A stretch of 64,000 nucleotides of DNA from Jiangella mangrovi (GTDB taxonomy: Bacteria > Actinomycetota > Actinomycetes > Jiangellales > Jiangellaceae), in the NCBI RefSeq assembly GCF_014204975.1, contig NZ_JACHMM010000001.1, positions 1,488,001-1,552,000 on the forward strand, read 5' to 3'. The translations under genes were made by a program, and so were the position numbers. This document shows, in pieces, positions 56,608-64,000 of the stretch (positions are counted from its first letter, which is position 1; the number at the start of each line of letters is the position of its first letter). Under the pieces are notes generated by a model. That model saw nothing but the letters and a program-made list of their open reading frames with translations, had not been told where the DNA came from and searched no databases.

Positions 56608-57765
56608 TCAGCCCTCGCGCAGCGCCAGCGCCATGGCCTCGAGCTGCAGCAGCGGCAGCGCGTTGGCCTGCAGCGCCTCGCGCGCGGCGACCACGGCCTC
56701 CATGCGGCGCAGCGTCGCCGCCGCGGAGCCGGTGCGAGCCAGGCGGTCGATGGACGGGCGCATCTCCTCGTTGACCAGCTCGGTGCTCACGCCCAGCTGC
56801 AGCATGACGACGTCGCGGTAGAGCGCGAGGACGTCGACCAGCGCGCGGTCGATGGAGTCGCGCTGGACCCGGGTGCGGCGCAGCTTCTGCTCGCGCTCGA
56901 GGTCCTTGACGGCGGCCTCGATGTTGCGCGGCTTGCGGCCGGTGGTGCCGGCGCCGAGAGCCTTGCGCAGCGCGTCGACCTCGCGCTCGTCGAGGGCGTC
57001 GCAGTGCTTCTCGGCGTCGGCCTTGGCCGCCTCGACGAGGTTGGCGGCGGCGTCGAGGCACTGGCGGATGTCGGCGAGGTCGAACGGCAGCCGGAGCACC
57101 TCGGCCCGGCGCGCGCGCACCTCGGCGTCGGTGGCCAGCGCGCGAGCCCGGCCGACGTGACCCTGCGAGGCGCGGGCGGCGAACTCGGCGGTCTTCTGGT
57201 CGACGCCGGCGGTGGCGACCAGGTGCCGCGCGACGTCGGCGTAGGGCGGGGTGCGCAGGTGCACGACCCGGCAGCGCGAGCGGATGGTCGGCACGATGTC
57301 CTCGGCCGTGGGCGCGCAGAGCATCCAGACCGTCCGCTCGGGCGGTTCTTCGACCGACAGCAGCAGGGCGTCGGCGGCGTCCTCGCCCAGGCGGTCGGCG
57401 TCTTCGACCACGACCACCTGCCAGCGGCCGCGGGCCGGGCGCAGCGCCGCGCGCGGCACGAGGTCGCGGACCTGGCTGATGCGGATGTTCAGGCCCTCGG
57501 TGACCAGCGACGCGACGTCGGGGTGGGTGCGGGCGCGGACGTCGGCGCACTCGGAGCACTGGCCGCAGCCGCCGTTGGGGCACTGCAGCGCGGCGGCGAA
57601 CGCCCGGGCGACGACCGACCGGCCGGACCCGGGCGGCCCGGTGAACAGCCAGGCGTGCGTCATGGCGCCGCGCGGGCCACCCTGCAGGTAGCCGGCGGCG
57701 TCGGCCACGGTGCGCTGCAGCGCGGGCACCATGGTCTGCCCGACGACGGCGTCCCAAACGGTCAT
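56608..57765 (-). CDS. holB: DNA polymerase III delta-prime subunit
   Basis: 385 residues. AAA+ clamp-loader subunit: N-terminal MTVWDAVVGQTMVPALQRTV, P-loop-like GPPGSGRSVVARAFAAALQC, zinc ribbon CPNGGCGQCSEC, then VVVVEDADRLGEDAADALLL and the RSRCRVVHLRTPP sensor region. The delta-prime subunit has a degenerate P-loop in many bacteria; here GPPGSGRS lacks the usual GKT. Overlaps tmk by ATGA, so the two are coupled. Confidence 0.93.
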   Translation of the reverse strand: MTVWDAVVGQTMVPALQRTVADAAGYLQGGPRGAMTHAWLFTGPPGSGRSVVARAFAAALQCPNGGCGQCSECADVRARTHPDVASLVTEGLNIRISQVRDLVPRAALRPARGRWQVVVVEDADRLGEDAADALLLSVEEPPERTVWMLCAPTAEDIVPTIRSRCRVVHLRTPPYADVARHLVATAGVDQKTAEFAARASQGHVGRARALATDAEVRARRAEVLRLPFDLADIRQCLDAAANLVEAAKADAEKHCDALDEREVDALRKALGAGTTGRKPRNIEAAVKDLEREQKLRRTRVQRDSIDRALVDVLALYRDVVMLQLGVSTELVNEEMRPSIDRLARTGSAAATLRRMEAVVAAREALQANALPLLQLEAMALALREG

Positions 57766-58388
57766 GCTCTCATCACCTTCTCGACAGCGACGGCGACGTC
57801 GGACGCAACCTCGGCGGGCGGGCGGCCGGCGTCGACGACGACGTAGCGGTGCGGTTCGGCGGCGGCCAGCTCGAGGAACGCCCGGCGGACCTTCTCGTGG
57901 ACGTGGTCGGGCTCGCGCTCGATGCGGTCGACGTAGCCCTGCCGGCGCACCCGCTCGGCCCGCGCCGCCTCGTCGAGGTCGAGGACGACGGTGAGGTCGG
58001 GCAGCAGTCCCTGGGTGGCGAAGCGGGAGATGGCGGCGATCTGCTCGCGCCCCAGCCCACGGCCCTCGCCCTGGTAGGTGATGGAGGAGTCGATGTAGCG
58101 GTCGACCAGCACGACGGCACCGCGCTCGAGCGCCGGGCGGACGACGTGGGCCACGTGGTCGGCGCGGTCGGCGGCGAACAGCAGCGCCTCGGCCCGCGGG
58201 TCGAGGTCGCCGCCGTCGAGCACGATGGAGCGCACCTGCGGCCCGATGCGGGAGTCGCCCGGCTCGCGGGTGACGACGACGTCGCGGCCCAGGGCGCGCA
58301 GATGGTCGGCCAGCAGCGCCTGCTGGGTGGTCTTGCCGACGCCGTCGCCGCCCTCGAAGGCGACGAACAGCCCTCGCGGTCCGGTCAC
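57762..58388 (-). CDS. tmk: Thymidylate kinase
   Basis: 208 residues. P-loop EGGDGVGKTTQ near residue 12, DRYIDSSITYQGEGRGLG (DRY/DRX motif) and the LID region RVRRQGYVDRIEREP. Phosphorylates dTMP to dTDP. GTG start at 58388 lies six bases after TAGGCT (58400-58395), so it is leaderless. First gene of the tmk-holB operon. Confidence 0.95.
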   Translation of the reverse strand: MTGPRGLFVAFEGGDGVGKTTQQALLADHLRALGRDVVVTREPGDSRIGPQVRSIVLDGGDLDPRAEALLFAADRADHVAHVVRPALERGAVVLVDRYIDSSITYQGEGRGLGREQIAAISRFATQGLLPDLTVVLDLDEAARAERVRRQGYVDRIEREPDHVHEKVRRAFLELAAAEPHRYVVVDAGRPPAEVASDVAVAVEKVMRA

Positions 58389-58394
58389 GTCGTC

Positions 58395-58400
58395 AGCCTA
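58395..58400 (-). promoter_or_regulatory. -10 element of tmk
   Basis: TAGGCT on the minus strand, six bases from the GTG start at 58388. Confidence 0.5.
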
Positions 58401-58531
58401 GTGAACGACACCGACAACGCGTGCCTACGCCCACAGACTGGGGTCTGCCCTACTACCGTCCCTGACTTCGACCCTGAGAGTTCCCTGAGTTCGGTTCCGC
58501 GCCATTGTCTCGGCACCGGTAGGAACACAGT

Positions 58532-59200
58532 GTGGAGTCCATGGACCTGCTGTCGTTCGTGGCCGTACCCGCGCTCGCCTACCTCGTCATCGCGGCGTTC
58601 GTGGCCATCGACGCGGTGGTGCCGGCGTTCCCGGGCGAGGTGCTCGTCATCTCCTCAGGAGCGCTGGCGGCCGCCGGTCACCTGAACGTCGCCTGGTCCA
58701 TCGCCGCGGCCGCCGTCGGCGCACTCGCGGGCGACCTCGCGGTCCACGGGATGAGCCGGCGCGCGCTCCCCCGCTTCCTGGAACGCTTCGGCGTCGGGCG
58801 GCGGCTCAAGTCGCGGATCTCCCGGGCGCACGAACGCATGGGCTCCACCAGCGCGGCGGCCATCATCGCCGCCCGCTTCATCCCCCTGGGCCGCACGACG
58901 GTGGCCGCCGCCGCGGGGGTGGCGGGCATCGGGCGGCGCCGGTTCGCGGCGATCGCGTTCGCCGGCGGGCTGCTGTGGGCCGGCTGGTCGGTGGGGCTCG
59001 GCTACGTCACGGGCACCGTCACCGACGCCCCGTTGTGGCTGCAGGTGGCCATCGGCGCCGGGGTCGGCATCGTGGTGGGCGTCTGGGTCGGCGCCGCGCA
59101 CTCGATGATCCGCACCCGGCGGCGCATGAGCGAGCGGGCCCGCGCCGCCGAGTCGTGTGACGAGCCGTCGCCGTCACGACGCCACGAACTGGTCGCCTGA
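58532..59200 (+). CDS. DedA/SNARE-associated family membrane protein
   Basis: 222 residues, about five transmembrane helices. DedA signatures: VVPAFPGEVLVISSGALAAA at about residues 30-49, then RERM-type HERMGSTSAAAIIAARFIPL with the conserved Arg and Gly-Pro-like turn GRTTVAAAAGVAGIG. DedA proteins are linked to lipid flipping and membrane potential. GTG start at 58532 is six bases after TAGGAA; an ATG three codons on is an alternative. Divergent from tmk. Confidence 0.9.
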   Translation: MESMDLLSFVAVPALAYLVIAAFVAIDAVVPAFPGEVLVISSGALAAAGHLNVAWSIAAAAVGALAGDLAVHGMSRRALPRFLERFGVGRRLKSRISRAHERMGSTSAAAIIAARFIPLGRTTVAAAAGVAGIGRRRFAAIAFAGGLLWAGWSVGLGYVTGTVTDAPLWLQVAIGAGVGIVVGVWVGAAHSMIRTRRRMSERARAAESCDEPSPSRRHELVA

Positions 59201-59203
59201 CAC

Positions 59204-59294
59204 CCTTGGCACGTCGGCGGCGACCCCTTGGCACGCTGAAAGTGACCAATCACGCCGGATATGCCCGATTTGTGGAGCCCTCCAGCGTGCCAAG
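59204..59294. repeat. Cluster of CTTGGCACG repeats (two direct, one inverted)
   Basis: CCTTGGCACG at 59204-59213 and 59226-59235 (22-bp step). CTTGGCACGCTG (59227-59238) and CAGCGTGCCAAG (59283-59294) form a perfect 12-bp inverted repeat with a 44-bp loop. Lies in the gap after the DedA gene; no coding. Confidence 0.7.
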
Positions 59295-59348
59295 CACCTC
59301 GGCGGCCGCGCGACGCGCGCCCGAATGCGACGTGCGAACCCACACGTC

Positions 59349-59402
59349 CATGATCATCAACCTTTCGGGCTGCCCCAACAGCACGAAAGGTTGATGATCA
59401 TG
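59349..59402. repeat. Perfect 19-bp inverted repeat
   Basis: CATGATCATCAACCTTTCG (59349-59367) and CGAAAGGTTGATGATCATG (59384-59402) are exact complements around a 16-base loop, between the DedA stop and the convergent serpin end (59439). No T-run. May be a bidirectional terminator or dispersed element; it shares TTGATCATG-like core with the hairpin at 20965-21007. Confidence 0.75.
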
Positions 59403-59438
59403 AAGCGCACGCCGGCGAGCCGGAACGGCTTCGGACCG

Positions 59439-60686
59439 TCAGGTTCCGTCGGGGCGGGGCAGCCGCTCGCGCATGACACCGGGGCGGGCTGCCGGGCGCG
59501 AACCCTCGCCGGGCGGGGCCCAGTCGTCGGGCGAGTCGACCCAGCCGGCGAACAGCACGAGTCCGCTCGACCGGTGGGTCGCGAGGAAGCCGAACGGACG
59601 GTCGTAGCTGACGGCGACCGCGCGCGAGGAGTGGACCGGCAGCGACACCGTCCGCAGCCCTATGGCGGTGACCGCGGCCGCCTCGAACCCCGTCGCGCTG
59701 AAGATGGCGACCGCCGCCTGCCGGGCCTGGTCGACGCGCAGCGGCACCGGGCCGATGGCCGGGAAGTGCCCGCGCTCGCCGCTGGCGACCGTCCGCAGCC
59801 CGAACACCTCGGCCTGACGCAGCAGGTCGTGCAGCGAGCTCACGCGGAAGCGGGGCGTCTTCAGCACGAGACCGGGACGCGGGGCCGACACCGTCGAGAC
59901 ACCGGGCCAGGGCGAGACCTCGCCGGACTCGAGCAGCGCCGCGCCGTCGACCAGCCCATCGGACCCGGACCCGGACCCGGGCCCCACCAGCGGCACCGCC
60001 GCCGCCAGCACGTCGCCCGCGGCAGCCTCGGGCGACCCGAGGACGAGGTGGACGTCCAAGCCGTTGTCGCCGGCCACGCGGGTCAGCGTGAGCGGACCGG
60101 CGGCGCTGTCGGTGACGCGGAGATCGCCGGCCTCGGGTGTGGTGCGGCTCAGCCCGGCCAGCCGCCGGCCGGACCAGACGCCGTCGGCCACCTGCCACGG
60201 CTCGTCGCTGAACTTGCGCTCCCAGGTGGTGCGCAGTGCCAGCGCCGTCGCCAGCGTGAGCATGAGCTCGGGACCGGCCTGGACGGGGAACCGCTCGATG
60301 AGCCCGTGCGTGCGCTCGTTCGCCCACGCGTCGAGCTTGGGCTGATCGGTGGACGCGTCGCCGGTGAGCTCGCCGAAGGTGCCGGCGGGCAGGGTGTCGC
60401 GCCACTCGGGGCGCACGTGCGCCGCCTCTTGCGCCCACAGCCCCAGCGCGGCGTCGACGCCGTCGAGGTCGTCGACCTCCTTCAGCAGGTCGCGCGCGGC
60501 GTCCATGCACTCGTCGGCGGGGAGGCCGACGGCGCCGGCAAGCTCGCCGCGGCCGGGCTCGTCGGCCGACCACGCGAGCACGGCCAGCAGCGGCCAGAGT
60601 CCCGCGCCGGACAGCACACCGGATCCGTCGGTGCGCCCCAGCCAGGCGGCGGTGAGCTGGTTGACCTCTGCGGCATAGCGAGTCAT
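59439..60686 (-). CDS. Serpin-family protein
   Basis: 415 residues. Serpin fold is indicated by NERTHGLIERFPVQAGPEL, TALALRTTWERKFSD, the hinge VDQARQAAVAIFSATGFEAA and the C-terminal signature SYDRPFGFLATHRSSGLVLF. No signal peptide is visible, unlike secreted inhibitors. The reactive loop is degenerate (GFEAAAVTAI), so inhibitory activity is uncertain. TAGGCT (60698-60693) six bases before the ATG suggests a leaderless transcript. Confidence 0.87.
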   Translation of the reverse strand: MTRYAAEVNQLTAAWLGRTDGSGVLSGAGLWPLLAVLAWSADEPGRGELAGAVGLPADECMDAARDLLKEVDDLDGVDAALGLWAQEAAHVRPEWRDTLPAGTFGELTGDASTDQPKLDAWANERTHGLIERFPVQAGPELMLTLATALALRTTWERKFSDEPWQVADGVWSGRRLAGLSRTTPEAGDLRVTDSAAGPLTLTRVAGDNGLDVHLVLGSPEAAAGDVLAAAVPLVGPGSGSGSDGLVDGAALLESGEVSPWPGVSTVSAPRPGLVLKTPRFRVSSLHDLLRQAEVFGLRTVASGERGHFPAIGPVPLRVDQARQAAVAIFSATGFEAAAVTAIGLRTVSLPVHSSRAVAVSYDRPFGFLATHRSSGLVLFAGWVDSPDDWAPPGEGSRPAARPGVMRERLPRPDGT

Positions 60687-60692
60687 ACGACG

Positions 60693-60698
60693 AGCCTA
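60693..60698 (-). promoter_or_regulatory. -10 element of the serpin gene
   Basis: TAGGCT on the minus strand, six bases from the ATG at 60686. Confidence 0.5.
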
Positions 60699-60720
60699 GG
60701 GCCGACGGCGTCCGCTGCGG

Positions 60721-61632
60721 TCAGAGAAGGACGAGCCAGGCGACGCCACCGGAGATGAGGGCCGCGCCGAGCGCCGTCACCGCGGTGACCCCCTCGCGGA
60801 TCCGGAACACCACCACGCTCACCGGGATCACGATCATCGGCAGCGCCGACGAGATCGCGACCGCCACCGCCACGTCGATGTGCGCCGCCGACCCGATGAC
60901 GGTCATCTGGCCGCCGATGGTCAGCCCGCCGGTGAGCGTCCACCACGCGACGCCACGCCGGTCAGCGCGCCGGACCCGGTCGAGGAAGCCGCGCGGCGAG
61001 ATGTGGAAGAGCAGGTAGGCCAGCGTCGCGGAGATCGCGCCGAGCACCCCGCCGGCGATCGGCTCGTTCCAGTCCTCGACTGCGCCGCCGCGCAGCACGT
61101 TGCCCAGCCCGTACGAGGCGGTCGCGACGACGGCGGGCGCGAGCAGGGCGAGCCGTTCGCGCGCCGACTCGCGTCGGGACGCGCCGGAAAGAGCAGGCGA
61201 CAGACGGTCGGTCCGGCGGTTGGTGAGGTAGACGCCCACCACGATGACGAGGATCGCCGCGACGTCCACCCAGCCGAGCGCCTGGTCGATGAGCACCCAG
61301 GCGAAGACCATCGTGAACATCGGGTTGGCCGCCTGCACCGCGCTGGCCCGCGACGGCCCCAGCGTCTCGACCGACTTGAAGTACCCGCGCCGGCCCAGGT
61401 AGCCCGAGAACACCCCGGCCAGCAGGAACATCCAGAACGACGGCCAGTCGACGCGCAGCGGCTCGGCCCCGAACAGCAGCCGGCCGCCCAGCAGGAGGCC
61501 GCCGACCACGACGTTGACCACCAGCGAGACGAGGAACCCGAGCCCCTGCTCGAGCCGGCGGCTGGCCGCGCGCACCACGAACGCGTTGGCCGCGAACAGC
61601 AGCAGGGCGACCAGCGCCAGGGTGTCACCCAT
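60721..61632 (-). CDS. EamA/DMT-family transporter
   Basis: 303 residues, ten predicted helices in two EamA halves. First half LLLFAANAFVVRAASRRLEQ, SRASAVQAANPMFTMVFAWV; second half LGAISATLAYLLFHISPRGF and AVAVAISSALPMIVIPVSVV. Exporter of metabolites in the drug/metabolite transporter family; substrate unknown. Divergent from the ABC importer at 61796. Confidence 0.9.
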   Translation of the reverse strand: MGDTLALVALLLFAANAFVVRAASRRLEQGLGFLVSLVVNVVVGGLLLGGRLLFGAEPLRVDWPSFWMFLLAGVFSGYLGRRGYFKSVETLGPSRASAVQAANPMFTMVFAWVLIDQALGWVDVAAILVIVVGVYLTNRRTDRLSPALSGASRRESARERLALLAPAVVATASYGLGNVLRGGAVEDWNEPIAGGVLGAISATLAYLLFHISPRGFLDRVRRADRRGVAWWTLTGGLTIGGQMTVIGSAAHIDVAVAVAISSALPMIVIPVSVVVFRIREGVTAVTALGAALISGGVAWLVLL

Positions 61633-61656
61633 CGGACCGACCGCTCCTACCGCACA

Positions 61657-61721
61657 TCTGAATAGTGAATCAACAGGACAAGAACGGATCCCTTGACCGG
61701 CTCTGTGATTCTGAATATCTT
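61657..61721 (+). promoter_or_regulatory. Promoter of the ABC importer with repeated TCTGAATA
   Basis: TTGACC (61693-61698), 17 bp, TATCTT (61716-61721); transcription would start near 61728, leaving about 70 bases of leader with AGGAG before the ATG. TCTGAATA occurs at 61657-61664 and 61710-61717, in an AT-rich region; possible operator sites. Confidence 0.65.
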
Positions 61722-61795
61722 ATCCGAAATCGTCGGCTTTCCGTTCGCCATTTCCGTCCTGTGTGCACCTCCCTCGAAGCGGCAGGAGTTACGTC

Positions 61796-62899
61796 ATGGC
61801 TCTGTCTCGCCGTCACCTCACGGCACTCGTTCCGGCGGCCGGGGCGTTGATCCTGCTCGCGGCCTGCGGCGGCTCGTCCGGCGAGACCGCCTCCTCCGGT
61901 GGCGACGGCGGTGACGGCGGCGGCGACGACGCCGCGGCCGCGACCGACACCTTGAGCGTCAGCACCGAGGACGCCTGCGCGGCAGCGGCCGACGAGGGTG
62001 GCGTGGTCCAGCATTGGGCCACCACCGACGCCGCCGTCTTCGACGAGATGATCCAGCCGTTCAAGGACGCCCACCCGGACATCACCGTCGAGTACACGGC
62101 GCTGCGGCCCAACGACGCCGTCCAGCAGGTGCTCACGCTCGTGCAGACCGGCCGCGACCTGGGCGTCGACTCCATCGCGATGTCGGTGCCGTACGTCGGC
62201 CCGCTGCTGCAGCGCGACCTCATCCGTGACGTCGACTGGGCGCTGCTGGGCATCCCCGAGGACCAGGTCCTCGAGGTCGGCGACGAGATCAGCCTGTACC
62301 GCAACTACCGCATGGTCAGCGGCCTAGTCTACAACGCCGACTTGATCAGCGAGGACGAGCTCCCGGACACCTGGGAGGAGCTGGTCGACGCCAAGTGGGA
62401 GGGCAAGATCGTCGTCGACCCGCGCGGCACCTATCTCTCCCGGCTTGCGCCGGCCTGGGGCGAGGACGAGACCGTGGACTGGTACACGCGCCTGATGGAG
62501 ACCGCGAAGCCGCTGGTCGTCCAAGGCGCCACCGCCAGCCTGCAGAAGGTCGCCGTCGGCGAGGCGCTCATGAGCACCAGCGCGCACGACTCCGAGGTGC
62601 TGGAGCAGCAGGCCGCCGGCGCGCCGCTGGAGATCAAGTACCTCGACCTCGCGCCGACCCAGGACTACTACAGCTTCATCATGAGCGACGCCGTGCACCC
62701 GAACGCGGCCGCGTGCTTCCTGTCCTGGTACGCCTCCGAGGAGGGCCAGGCCCAGCAGCTGGAGTTCGAGTTCAAGGGCAACGAGACCGCGCCGTCGGAC
62801 GTCCCGGACACCACCGAGCTGGTGAACCTCGAGACCGAGGAGGACGCCACCACGGTCGCGGAGGTCGGCGAGACCCTCGCCGGGCTCACCGCCTCGTAG
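61796..62899 (+). CDS. ABC importer substrate-binding lipoprotein
   Basis: 367 residues. Lipobox LLAAC gives the lipid-anchored Cys; a Gly/Ser/Asp linker follows. The binding fold reads VVQHWATTDAAVFDEMIQPF, then TVEYTALRPNDAVQQVLTLV, then LVYNADLISEDELPDTWEEL and WEGKIVVDPRGTYLSRLA, typical of the iron/2-aminoethylphosphonate/spermidine group 1 binding proteins. ATG at 61796 with AGGAG. Followed by the ATPase gene. Confidence 0.9.
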   Translation: MALSRRHLTALVPAAGALILLAACGGSSGETASSGGDGGDGGGDDAAAATDTLSVSTEDACAAAADEGGVVQHWATTDAAVFDEMIQPFKDAHPDITVEYTALRPNDAVQQVLTLVQTGRDLGVDSIAMSVPYVGPLLQRDLIRDVDWALLGIPEDQVLEVGDEISLYRNYRMVSGLVYNADLISEDELPDTWEELVDAKWEGKIVVDPRGTYLSRLAPAWGEDETVDWYTRLMETAKPLVVQGATASLQKVAVGEALMSTSAHDSEVLEQQAAGAPLEIKYLDLAPTQDYYSFIMSDAVHPNAAACFLSWYASEEGQAQQLEFEFKGNETAPSDVPDTTELVNLETEEDATTVAEVGETLAGLTAS

Positions 62900-62912
62900 G
62901 GGCGGCCGCGAC

Positions 62913-64000
62913 ATGGGCGCCATCAGGGTCGAGCACCTGTTCCACGCGTACGACGACGGCGGCCGCGAGGTCCGCGCCGTCGACGACGTGAGCTTCGACG
63001 TCGAGCAGAACGCGTTCTACACGCTGCTCGGCCCGAGCGGCTGCGGCAAGACGACGACGCTGCGCTGCATCGCCGGGCTGGAGGAGCCGTCGTCGGGCGA
63101 GATCGAGCTGGACGGGGTCGCCGTCGTGTCGGCGCGGGGCATCGTGCCGACGAACAAGCGGCCCATCGGCATGGTCTTCCAGGACTACGCCGTCTGGCCG
63201 CACATGACGGTGGCCGAGAACGTCGCGTTCCCGCTGAAGGTGGCGGGCGACCTGTCCGGCCGGGAGATCCAGGCCAAGGTCATGGACGCGCTCGCGCTCA
63301 TGGGCATGGAGCAGTACGTGCAGCGCCGCGCCACCCAGCTCTCCGGCGGCCAGCAGCAGCGGCTGTCGCTGGCCCGGGCGCTGGTGCGCGACCCGAAGGT
63401 GCTGCTGCTCGACGAGCCGCTCTCCAACCTCGACGCGAAGCTGCGCGAGCAGATGCGCGCCGAGCTGCGCCAGCTGCAGCGCCGCATCAAGGTGACGACG
63501 GTGTTCGTGACGCACGACCAGGTCGAGGCGCTGTCCATGTCGAACACGATCGCCGTCATGAACCACGGCAAGATCGTCCAGGAGGGCTCGCCCCGCGAGA
63601 TCTACCTGCAGCCCAACAGCCGGTTCGTGGCGTCGTTCGTCGGCGCCACGAACTTCGTCACCGGTGTCGTCGACGCCTACGACGACGACACCCGCTCGGC
63701 GTACCTGTCGACGCCGGCCGGCCCGCTGCGCTGCATCACCCAGGACCCGCCCGAGGTGGGCTCCGCCGTCACCGTCGCGATCCGGCCCGAGGCGGTCGAG
63801 ATCGGCTACGAGCGCGACGGCGGGGAGAACCTGCTCCACGGCGAGGTCGAGGTCGGGCTGTTCGTCGGCGACGCCGTCGACTACCGGGTCCGCGTCGGCG
63901 ACCAGGACTTCCGCGTCACCGGGCCGCAGCGCTCGCGGTTCCACCGCAAGGACGCCGTGGTCCTGCACGTGCCCGCGGACGAGTGCGTCGTCATCCCGGA
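62913..64000 (+). CDS. ABC importer ATP-binding protein, cut off by the window end
   Basis: 362 codons visible, open at 64000. Walker A GPSGCGKTT, Q-loop GMVFQDYAVWPHMTVAENVA, signature LSGGQQQR, Walker B LLLDEPLSNLDAK, then a TOBE/OB-like C-terminal domain (FVGATNFVTGVVDAYDDDTR, VAIRPEAVEIGY). PotA/FbpC-type ATPase for iron, polyamine or aminoethylphosphonate import. Starts 14 bases after the binding protein; the permease genes are expected beyond the window. Confidence 0.94.
   Translation, partial: MGAIRVEHLFHAYDDGGREVRAVDDVSFDVEQNAFYTLLGPSGCGKTTTLRCIAGLEEPSSGEIELDGVAVVSARGIVPTNKRPIGMVFQDYAVWPHMTVAENVAFPLKVAGDLSGREIQAKVMDALALMGMEQYVQRRATQLSGGQQQRLSLARALVRDPKVLLLDEPLSNLDAKLREQMRAELRQLQRRIKVTTVFVTHDQVEALSMSNTIAVMNHGKIVQEGSPREIYLQPNSRFVASFVGATNFVTGVVDAYDDDTRSAYLSTPAGPLRCITQDPPEVGSAVTVAIRPEAVEIGYERDGGENLLHGEVEVGLFVGDAVDYRVRVGDQDFRVTGPQRSRFHRKDAVVLHVPADECVVIP

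Overview
The window is GC-rich, densely coded chromosomal DNA from an actinomycete. The evidence is the very high GC at third codon positions, the AfsR/SARP-type regulator, the DUF222/HNH endonuclease, the RicT/PSP1 protein, a CGAAC-N4-GTTCG LexA box and many apparently leaderless genes. Family-level placement (Jiangella-like, for example) is only a guess. I see no rRNA, CRISPR array, insertion sequence or prophage, so this is ordinary chromosome with regulatory and accessory islands.

Layout. Positions 1-7 kb hold a truncated histidine ammonia-lyase, a YtrA-type GntR repressor coupled to a DUF1648 membrane protein, oligopeptidase B, and a four-gene envelope operon (YtxH, holin-like, DUF3618, YihY/BrkB). 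Positions 7-13.7 kb hold two DUF4097 loci. One sits with a ribbon-helix-helix regulator that has a striking operator array, the other is divergent from a GbsR/MarR-type regulator. Between them lie an EtfD-like Fe-S oxidoreductase, dCTP deaminase and a TRIC/UPF0126 channel. Positions 13.7-21 kb are a MacAB-like export locus (permease, ATPase, adaptor, lipoprotein) divergent from a two-component system whose kinase sensor appears to share a four-cysteine module with the lipoprotein, followed by tRNA-Gly(CCC). Positions 21-32.4 kb are mixed accessory genes: a GH16-like protein, GrpB, a large SARP-type ATPase regulator, two RibD/DHFR-like proteins, GNAT, a frameshifted HNH endonuclease, and DinB under a LexA box.

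Positions 32.4-43.4 kb contain an ArsR-SRPBCC-hydrolase operon, an MFS exporter facing an ECF sigma factor with a SnoaL tail, a MarR-GNAT fusion divergent from 3-hydroxybutyrate dehydrogenase, two alpha/beta hydrolases, a Gfo/Idh/MocA oxidoreductase and an SDR. Positions 43.4-49.7 kb contain divergent kdpE and kdpD without kdpFABC, DUF3500, an XRE regulator, a small Cys/His protein, a frameshifted FxLD-system methyltransferase and tRNA-Thr(CGT). Positions 49.7-58.5 kb contain housekeeping and envelope genes: L,D-transpeptidase, tripeptidyl-peptidase-like lipoprotein, ricT, an LPXTG surface protein, a nucleotidyltransferase, holB and tmk. Positions 58.5-64 kb contain a DedA protein, two inverted-repeat elements, a serpin, an EamA transporter and the first two genes of an ABC importer that runs off the window.

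Two themes cut across the window. First, many genes have a TANNNT-like -10 hexamer ending six or seven bases before the start codon, implying leaderless transcripts; this fixes several start sites. Second, two genes (HNH endonuclease, FxLD methyltransferase) carry a single-base frameshift inside a conserved C-terminal part. These are either real inactivations or sequencing indels.
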